Origin: Hyphomicrobiales bacterium
Lineage (GTDB): Bacteria > Pseudomonadota > Alphaproteobacteria > Rhizobiales > JALURZ01
Direction: 5' to 3'
Assembly (NCBI GenBank): GCA_027058735.1
Contig: JALURZ010000223.1
Location: forward strand, 1-21,776
Length of the DNA: 21,776 nucleotides
In this document: positions 17,004 to 21,776 of the stretch, one piece after another
Layout: the number at the start of each line of letters is the position of its first letter
Position numbering within the stretch: the first letter of the stretch is position 1
Notes under the pieces: model-generated
The model's input: the letters and a program-made list of their open reading frames with translations, nothing else
Databases searched by the model: none
What the model was told of the DNA's origin: nothing
Program-made: the position numbers and the translations under genes

Positions 17004-17396
17004 TCAGGCGCCGGCGGCAACCAGACGCAGCGGGCTGTCGAGCACCCGCAACACCCGCGCGAGCGAGCGGCCGCGCCTGAGAACACGCCCCCCCGGCGCC
17101 ACGACGGCATAGGCGCCCTGGCGCCGCGGCCGGCTTTTGAGTTTTTCGATTCGGTAAAGCGGGAAGTCGGTGGCTTTCCGGAAGACCGAGAAAACGGCCT
17201 TTTCGCCAAGGACGTCGATGGCGTAGTCGCACCATTCGCCGCACGACACCTTGCGTCCATACAGCCCCAGGATCTCGTTCAGTTCGCCACGGTTGAAGGA
17301 AATGGCGTTCGCCTGGCGGTTCGCGGTGGGCCGGGATGGGTGCGGATCGTGTGTGCGCCACCGCGGATAGACTATTTTGGGCTCGTTATCGCTCAT
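17004..17396 (-). CDS. DUF2794 domain protein
   Basis: Conserved alphaproteobacterial protein of unknown function, 130 residues. Visible hallmarks of the family are FNRGELNEILGLYGRKVSCGEWCDYAID near 45-72, AVFSVFRKATDFPLYRIEK near 77-95 and a C-terminal GRSLARVLRVLDSPLRLV. The first 40 residues (including PRWRTHDPHPSRPTANRQ) are polar and probably disordered. There is no signal peptide or membrane segment, so it is likely cytoplasmic. Start ATG 17396 is decided by a full AGGAGG four bases upstream; the frame stays open another 129 codons upstream but with no similarity or ribosome site. No catalytic motif can be recognised and I do not assign a function. It is convergent with the BI-1 family gene and shares its terminator. 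Confidence 0.88.
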   Translation of the reverse strand: MSDNEPKIVYPRWRTHDPHPSRPTANRQANAISFNRGELNEILGLYGRKVSCGEWCDYAIDVLGEKAVFSVFRKATDFPLYRIEKLKSRPRRQGAYAVVAPGGRVLRRGRSLARVLRVLDSPLRLVAAGA

Positions 17397-17620
17397 TGCG
17401 CCTCCTTGATCTGAACCAACGCTCTGCAGGCCGGCCCATCGGGTCCGGTTCACTTTGAAATGATTGCGCTTTCTCGCCGGCTTGGCAAGGACGCGGTTTT
17501 CCCAGCTCCCGCGTCTTCCCGATTCCCCCATGAATTCCGACCCCAAAAATCCATAATTTTGCCCCGTTTCGGCCCTTGCAAAGCCCCATTGGAACGTCAT
17601 CTTAACCATGTTGCCTCTTA

Positions 17621-17693
17621 GGCCCGGCTCGGGTGAAGGCATCGGATATATCAGCCCCCCAGCCCCCCGGGGCCTTCTAGTTCGAGCCGGGCC
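17621..17693. other. Imperfect long stem-loop in the DUF2794-htpG interval
   Basis: The arms GGCCCGGCTCG (17621-17631) and CGAGCCGGGCC (17683-17693) pair perfectly over 11 bp. After a small asymmetric internal loop (3 and 5 bases), GAAGG (17635-17639) pairs with CCTTC (17673-17677). The apical part is about 33 bases and C-rich. No U-tract follows on either strand, so it is not a standard terminator. It could be part of a small RNA or a DNA-level structure; I recognise no known RNA family. Confidence 0.4.
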
Positions 17694-17803
17694 AATTTGT
17701 CGTTGGCAATCGTTCCTTCGCAATCCCCAAAGAGTAGTTGCCGGCGTGTCCCGGTTGGCTGAGGCGTTTTGCCTGGTTCGCAAGACAACAACGGAGCCGA
17801 GCC

Positions 17804-17935
17804 ATGGTCCGGGACAGTATAGATCCCGAGCGCCGTTTGCGGGACATCGACCATCGCGAGGCCGTGCGACAGGCGCTGCAAGGCCCGGCCCCCTCGCGCG
17901 CCCCCGCCCTGGCGGAGCGGCGCATCGCGGCCTGA
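17804..17935 (+). CDS. Possible small protein of 43 residues, unknown function
   Basis: The frame from ATG 17804 encodes MVRDSIDPERRLRDIDHREA followed by 23 more residues ending in ALAERRIAA. A GGAG lies 7 bases before the ATG, and about 84 percent of codons end in G or C, like the real genes around it. The product would be strongly charged, Arg-rich and helical, without a membrane segment. I recognise no family. It lies 30 bases upstream of the proposed htpG promoter and its stop codon sits inside the first copy of a tandem 11-bp repeat. It may equally be a chance frame in G+C-rich DNA. Confidence 0.33.
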   Translation: MVRDSIDPERRLRDIDHREAVRQALQGPAPSRAPALAERRIAA

Positions 17936-17950
17936 AGGCGGCCTGAAGGC
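17929..17950. repeat. Two perfect tandem copies of an 11-bp sequence upstream of htpG
   Basis: GGCCTGAAGGC occurs at 17929-17939 and again directly at 17940-17950. Each copy contains the inverted half-sites GCCT and AGGC. The 11-bp period puts the copies about one helical turn apart, and the pair ends 15 bases before the proposed -35 box of htpG. This is the geometry of an operator, but no known operator is recognised. Confidence 0.6.
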
Positions 17951-17965
17951 TGAGCGCCGCGCCCT

Positions 17966-17997
17966 CTTGATTCTTTGTCCCGATTTGCCGATATCTT
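17966..17997 (+). promoter_or_regulatory. Candidate heat-shock (RpoH-type) promoter of htpG
   Basis: CTTGAT at 17966-17971 and CCGATATCTT at 17988-17997 are separated so that 18 bases follow CTTG. This resembles the alphaproteobacterial RpoH pattern as I recall it (CTTG, 17-18 bases, then CYTATNTNNG) with two mismatches in the second element. Transcription would start near 18003, about 35 bases before the htpG ATG. The sigma70 reading of the same bases is weaker. htpG is a classical heat-shock regulon member. Confidence 0.4.
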
Positions 17998-18037
17998 GCG
18001 TCGGATTGACCAACCGAGCGGCAATGAGGGATCTGTC

Positions 18038-20065
18038 ATGGCTGTCAAGAAAAAGACGCCCGGCAAACAGGCGGGCGGCGCAGCGGCAAAATCCGGCGGC
18101 GCGGCAAAGGACCCCGCCAAAGCGAAAAGAACAGGCGAAAGCCATTCCTTTCAGGCCGAGGTTTCCCAGCTTCTGCACCTGATGGTGCACTCGGTCTATT
18201 CGCAGAGCGAGATATTCCTGCGCGAACTGATTTCCAATGCGGCGGATGCGTGCGACAAGCTGCGCTACGAGGCTTTGACCGATACGGCGCTGCTGGACGA
18301 CGATCCGGCCCTGGCGATCACGATTTCAATCGACAGGAAAGCCCGGATACTGAGCGTGGCGGACAATGGCATCGGCATGAGCCGCCAGGACCTGATCGAG
18401 AATCTGGGCACCATCGCGCGTTCGGGCACCCGGCGGTATCTGGAAAGCCTGGGCGACAAGGGCGCGGATGTCTCGCTGATCGGGCAGTTCGGCGTCGGGT
18501 TCTATTCCGCGTTCATGGTCGCCGAGGAGGTCGAGGTCATATCGACCCGGGCGGGCGGCGCGCAGTGCTGGTCGTGGCGGTCCGACGGACAGGGCGCCTT
18601 CGATATTTCGCGCGTTGCGAAGACGGATGAAAACTGGCGGCCAAGGGGAACCGCGGTGCGGCTGCATATTGCGCCCAAGTCGAAGGAATATCTCGACACC
18701 GCGCGCATCGAGACCATCGTCAAGACCTATTCGAACCACATTCCCTTCACCATCGAGATTATCGAGGGCGGCGGCAAGTCGGCCGAAGTGCGCCGCCATA
18801 TCAATGCCGCCGGCGCGCTGTGGATGCGCCCGAAAAAGGATATCACCGATGAGCAGTATCGTGAGTTCTACGCCCATGTGGGCCACCAGTTCGATACGCC
18901 GGCCCATATCATGCACTACAAGGCGGAAGGGCGTCACGAATATACGGTATTGCTGTTCGTGCCCTCGCAGCGCCCCCTCGATCTGTTCGATCCACAGCGC
19001 CAGGGCCGCATCAAGCTGTATGTGAAACGGGTGTTCATTACCGATGAGGCGGGGCTGGTGCCGAGTTATCTGCGGTTTGTGCGCGGGGTGATCGATTCAG
19101 AGGACATCCCGCTCAATATCAGCCGCGAGATGCTGCAGAACAATCCGATTGTCGCAGCCATATCCAAGGCCGTGGCCAACCGCGTCCTGAGCGAACTGAA
19201 AAAACTCGCCGACAAGAAGCCGGACGTATTTTCCACGATCTGGGAGGCGTTCGGCCCGGTTCTCAAGGAGGGGCTCTATGAAGACATGGAGCGCCGCGAC
19301 AAGCTGCTCGAACTGGTCCGGTTCCGCACCACCGCGTCGGATGGCGAAAACCGCTCGCTGAAGGATTATGTCGCGGACCTGAAGGAAAACCAGACCGCCA
19401 TCTATTTCATCGCCGGGGATGACGCCGCCGCCATTGCCGAAAGCCCGCAACTGGAAGGCTTCGCGGCGCGCGGTATCGAAGTGCTGCTGTTGAGCGATCC
19501 GGTCGATAATTTCTGGACGACGACCGTTCTGGGTTATGACGGCAAGCCGTTCAAATCGGTGACCCAGGGGGCGGCCGATCTTGAGAATATTCCGCTTCTT
19601 GGCAAGGACGCCGGCAAAACCAAACCGGCGGCCAGCAAGGCTGCCATGGCCGCGCTGATCGCCGCGCTCAAACAGGCGCTTGGGGAGAAGGTGAGCGATG
19701 TGCGCGTGTCGCAGCGTCTGGTCGACAGTCCGGTGTGCCTGGTGTCGCAAGCCGGCGGCTTTGATCGTGGGCTGGAGAAAATTCTCGGCCAGCAGCCTGG
19801 CGGCGGCGGTGGCGAGAGGCCGCGCATCCTGGAGATCAACCCGGACCATGGGGTGATCGCGTCGCTGGCGAAGGCCGCCAGATCGGGGGGCGGCGGTTTT
19901 GCCGCGGAAGACACCGCCTGGCTGCTGTTCGATCAGGCCCGGATACTCGATGGCGAAACGGTCAGCGATCCGGCGGATTTTTCCGACCGGCTGATGCGCA
20001 TGATGGCCGCCAATCTCGATGCGGCGCCCGGCGCCAAACCGAAAAAAGCCAAGGCCAAGGCCTAG
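18038..20065 (+). CDS. htpG: Molecular chaperone HtpG (bacterial Hsp90)
   Basis: Cytosolic ATP-dependent dimeric chaperone. The 675 residues are longer than E. coli HtpG (624), mainly because of about 35 Lys/Ala/Gly-rich residues before the conserved SFQAEVSQLLHLMVHSVYS and a basic Lys-rich end (KPKKAKAKA). The GHKL ATPase domain has FLRELISNAADACDKLR near 60-75 (catalytic Glu63, Mg-binding Asn67), DNGIGMS near 109-115 and GQFGVGFYSAFMVAEEVEV; the middle domain carries GVIDSEDIPLNISREMLQNN with the arginine that contacts ATP. A Gly-rich loop occurs twice near the C-terminal domain. ATG 18038 is chosen because GAGGG lies about 8 bases upstream; a TTG opening at 17975 would overlap the promoter region. 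The stop TAG shares CTAG with the stop of the convergent DUF1223 gene. Confidence 0.96.
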   Translation: MAVKKKTPGKQAGGAAAKSGGAAKDPAKAKRTGESHSFQAEVSQLLHLMVHSVYSQSEIFLRELISNAADACDKLRYEALTDTALLDDDPALAITISIDRKARILSVADNGIGMSRQDLIENLGTIARSGTRRYLESLGDKGADVSLIGQFGVGFYSAFMVAEEVEVISTRAGGAQCWSWRSDGQGAFDISRVAKTDENWRPRGTAVRLHIAPKSKEYLDTARIETIVKTYSNHIPFTIEIIEGGGKSAEVRRHINAAGALWMRPKKDITDEQYREFYAHVGHQFDTPAHIMHYKAEGRHEYTVLLFVPSQRPLDLFDPQRQGRIKLYVKRVFITDEAGLVPSYLRFVRGVIDSEDIPLNISREMLQNNPIVAAISKAVANRVLSELKKLADKKPDVFSTIWEAFGPVLKEGLYEDMERRDKLLELVRFRTTASDGENRSLKDYVADLKENQTAIYFIAGDDAAAIAESPQLEGFAARGIEVLLLSDPVDNFWTTTVLGYDGKPFKSVTQGAADLENIPLLGKDAGKTKPAASKAAMAALIAALKQALGEKVSDVRVSQRLVDSPVCLVSQAGGFDRGLEKILGQQPGGGGGERPRILEINPDHGVIASLAKAARSGGGGFAAEDTAWLLFDQARILDGETVSDPADFSDRLMRMMAANLDAAPGAKPKKAKAKA

Positions 20066-20853
20066 TTGTCGATCTCGCCGGACCGCAGATAGGCGGCGCC
20101 GATAATCGGCCCGTTGCCGTCGGCCTGCAGCAGCACGGTGCACGCATCATAGGAATCGATCATCAGATCGCGCTTGGACAGCTCCACATGAATGGCGTCC
20201 CCCGTCCATGTGCCGATCGGCACCATCTGGCGCACCACGTTGTGATAGACGATTTCGCGCCCGGAATTTTCGCCGCGTTTGATGGTGACGGCCCGCCTGT
20301 TGTTGGTGAGCAGCAGCCACAGGCTGGCCTTTTTGAGCTTCTGGCCGTCGGGGCGCACGCCGACATCGACCGTGATGGTGCTCGAGGTCGAGGTGAGCTT
20401 GACCGGCACCCAGCTTTTCGCGCTTCTGCGGGCCTGGATCCTGATTGCGTTCTCGACTTCCTCGCGGCGGCTGCCGACGGCGGAAAGCTGGCCGTTGAGC
20501 ACCATTTGCGGGGTATAGATGCTGGTGTCCTTCTGGCGCTTGGCATAGGCGCGCTGGCGGCGCGCATGGGTGGGGCTGGCCAGGGTATCCTTCCAGCCCA
20601 GATAGTCCCAGTAGTCAACCGGCAGGGTCAGCGCGATCACGTCTTTGCGCTTGGCCAGTTCGCCCAGAAACGCATCGGCCGGCGGACAGGACGAACACCC
20701 CTGGCTGGTGAACAGTTCGATCACGACGGGCGGGGCCGGGGGCCGGTCGGATTCCGCGGCCGCGAAACCCGGGACCAGCAGCAACACGGCAACCCCGGCC
20801 ATGAATGCCCGCAGCGCCGCACCGGCCCGCGATATGTTCGCCAAATTCGTCAT
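20062..20853 (-). CDS. DUF1223 family secreted thioredoxin-fold protein
   Basis: Predicted exported protein of 263 residues. An N-terminal signal peptide (RAFMAGVAVLLLVPGFAAA, likely cleaved near residue 33) is followed by VVIELFTSQGCSSCPPADAFL, a thioredoxin-like strand and helix with C53-S-S-C56, then PVDYWDYLGWKDTLASPTHARRQRAYA, the typical DUF1223 block, and YTPQMVLNGQ. The CxxC suggests periplasmic redox activity, but no reaction has been inferred from context; the C-terminal half is beta-rich and uncharacterised. ATG 20853 is used; GTG 20856 directly before it is an alternative. The gene follows acnA after 108 bases in the same direction, an association I recall from other alphaproteobacteria. 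No terminator is evident in the gap or after the gene, which overlaps htpG tail to tail by 4 bases. Confidence 0.92.
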   Translation of the reverse strand: MTNLANISRAGAALRAFMAGVAVLLLVPGFAAAESDRPPAPPVVIELFTSQGCSSCPPADAFLGELAKRKDVIALTLPVDYWDYLGWKDTLASPTHARRQRAYAKRQKDTSIYTPQMVLNGQLSAVGSRREEVENAIRIQARRSAKSWVPVKLTSTSSTITVDVGVRPDGQKLKKASLWLLLTNNRRAVTIKRGENSGREIVYHNVVRQMVPIGTWTGDAIHVELSKRDLMIDSYDACTVLLQADGNGPIIGAAYLRSGEIDN

Positions 20854-20961
20854 CACGCCAATCGAACCTACGCATCCCGCCGCTCAAATGCGAGTAACGT
20901 TCGCTTGATCTGTTTGTCGGGCGTTTCGCACCGCTGAAACCGGGTGCCGGAGCGCGGCGGT

Positions 20962-21776
20962 TCAAGGCGTTTTGGCGAGATTGCGCAGCACATAGTGCAG
21001 GATGCCGCCATGACGGTAATATTCAAGTTCGTCCAGCGTATCGATGCGGCACAGCAGCGCCACCTGCCGGCGCGACCCGTCCGCCATCTGGATATCGGCT
21101 TCAAGTGTCATGCGCGGCGACATTTTTCCGCCAAGCCCCCGGATGGTAACGGTTTCAGCGCCGGTGAGACCCAGTTCGCTCCACGATCCGCCGTCTTCGA
21201 AGGTCAGCGGCAACACGCCCATGCCGATCAGGTTGGAGCGGTGGATGCGTTCAAAAGAGCGGGTGATGACCGCGCGCACGCCGAGCAGAACGGTTCCCTT
21301 CGCGGCCCAGTCGCGGCTGGAGCCGGTGCCATATTCCCGGCCCCCGAAGACGACCAGGGGAACGTTTTCGTCGCGGTAGCGCATGGCGGCGTCATAGATC
21401 GCCATTTCATCGCCCGACGGATGATGGACGGTCACACCGCCCTCTCTGCCGGGCAGCATCTGGTTTCTGATGCGGATGTTGGCGAATGTGCCGCGCATCA
21501 TCACTTCGTGATTGCCGCGCCGCGAGCCGAAGGAATTGAAATCGAGCGGATTGACCCCACGCTCGCTCAGATAGCGCCCGGCCGGGCTGTTGGCCGTGAT
21601 GGCGCCGGCCGGTGAAATGTGATCGGTGGTGATGGAATCGCCGAACAGGCCGAGAATGCGGGCATTCTCGATATCCCGCACCGCGCCCGGTTCGCTGCTC
21701 ATGGCTTCAAAAAACGGCGGGTGCTGCACATAGGTGGATTTCGTGCTCCAGCCGTAGGTCAGCCCGCCCTCCACCT
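20962..21776 (-). CDS. acnA: Aconitate hydratase A, C-terminal part, cut by window edge
   Basis: TCA-cycle [4Fe-4S] enzyme interconverting citrate and isocitrate; 271 codons remain of a protein near 890-900 residues, so the 5' two thirds including the cluster cysteines lie outside. The visible part covers the swivelling C-terminal domain: STYVQHPPFFEAM, LGLFGDSITTDHISPAGAI, NSFGSRRGNHEVMMRGTFANIRIRNQML, the catalytic-Ser loop in GGREYGTGSSRDWAAKG, and RSFERIHRSNLIGMGVLPLTF. These match the AcnA/IRP1 type rather than AcnB, whose domain order differs. The frame is open to the last base; a GTG at 21774 is internal, not a start. It lies upstream of the DUF1223 gene on the same strand. The 108 bases after its stop contain no obvious intrinsic terminator. 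Confidence 0.95.
   Translation of the reverse strand, partial: VEGGLTYGWSTKSTYVQHPPFFEAMSSEPGAVRDIENARILGLFGDSITTDHISPAGAITANSPAGRYLSERGVNPLDFNSFGSRRGNHEVMMRGTFANIRIRNQMLPGREGGVTVHHPSGDEMAIYDAAMRYRDENVPLVVFGGREYGTGSSRDWAAKGTVLLGVRAVITRSFERIHRSNLIGMGVLPLTFEDGGSWSELGLTGAETVTIRGLGGKMSPRMTLEADIQMADGSRRQVALLCRIDTLDELEYYRHGGILHYVLRNLAKTP

Larger units (their letters stand above)
17397..18037. other. Largest non-coding interval, between DUF2794 and htpG
   Basis: This 641-base stretch separates the divergent DUF2794 and htpG genes. It holds an imperfect stem-loop (17621-17693), a possible 43-codon gene (17804-17935), two tandem 11-bp repeats (17929-17950) and a heat-shock-like promoter (17966-17997). 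Base composition is more A+T-rich near 17540-17580. Longer open frames on both strands here have no recognisable similarity, and several run into htpG in the wrong direction. No tRNA, rRNA or mobile element was recognised. Confidence 0.7.

Noticed and set aside
17660..17700. TTCGAGCC resembling a tRNA T-loop
   Set aside because: The flanking bases do not form a T-stem and no acceptor, anticodon or D arm can be folded; it is part of the imperfect stem-loop.
17975..18037. TTG start extending HtpG by 21 codons
   Set aside because: It overlaps the promoter candidate, whereas ATG 18038 has a GAGGG ribosome site at proper spacing.
17651..18190. Minus-strand frames across the htpG upstream region
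   Set aside because: They run into htpG coding sequence on the opposite strand, have no recognisable similarity and no ribosome site.

Overview
The window looks like ordinary core chromosome of a high-G+C alphaproteobacterium. Support comes from strong G/C bias at third codon positions, the cluster mutS-glnD-murJ divergent from a malic enzyme with a phosphotransacetylase-like tail (an arrangement familiar from rhizobia and relatives), DUF2794 and DUF1223 proteins beside aconitase, and an alphaproteobacterial style of HtpG. Genus and order cannot be named from sequence alone. No phage, transposon, CRISPR, rRNA or tRNA was seen.

Layout. (1) Positions 1-6523, minus strand: mutS, glnD and the 5' part of murJ in one direction, covering mismatch repair, nitrogen (PII) signalling and the lipid II flippase; murJ runs off the left edge. 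(2) 6524-6787: divergent control region with an A+T-rich island, then maeB on the plus strand. (3) 9078-11840, minus strand: tesA-like secreted esterase, Tas-like aldo/keto reductase, ThpR RNA cyclic phosphodiesterase and pterin carbinolamine dehydratase, closely packed and probably co-transcribed. (4) 11796-15079, plus strand: a YbbA/YbbP-type ABC ATPase and giant permease, divergent from tesA as in E. coli; the two 5' ends overlap. (5) 15086-16033, minus: a cation diffusion facilitator whose canonical metal-site aspartates are missing. (6) 16182-16937, plus: a Bax inhibitor-1 family membrane protein with a readable promoter, Shine-Dalgarno and strong terminator. (7) 17004-17396, minus: DUF2794. 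(8) 17397-18037: the largest non-coding stretch, with a long imperfect stem-loop, a possible 43-codon gene, a tandem 11-bp repeat and a heat-shock-like promoter. (9) 18038-20065, plus: htpG. (10) 20062-20853, minus: secreted DUF1223 protein sharing a CTAG stop with htpG. (11) 20962-21776, minus: the 3' part of aconitase acnA.

Most genes are housekeeping and the arrangement is compact: maeB/PCD, permease/CDF and htpG/DUF1223 end tail to tail within a few bases. I see no convincing new multi-gene system. The observations most worth checking are the CDF transporter lacking both canonical aspartates, the structured region upstream of htpG, and the unusually long or overlapping 5' end of the tesA-like gene.
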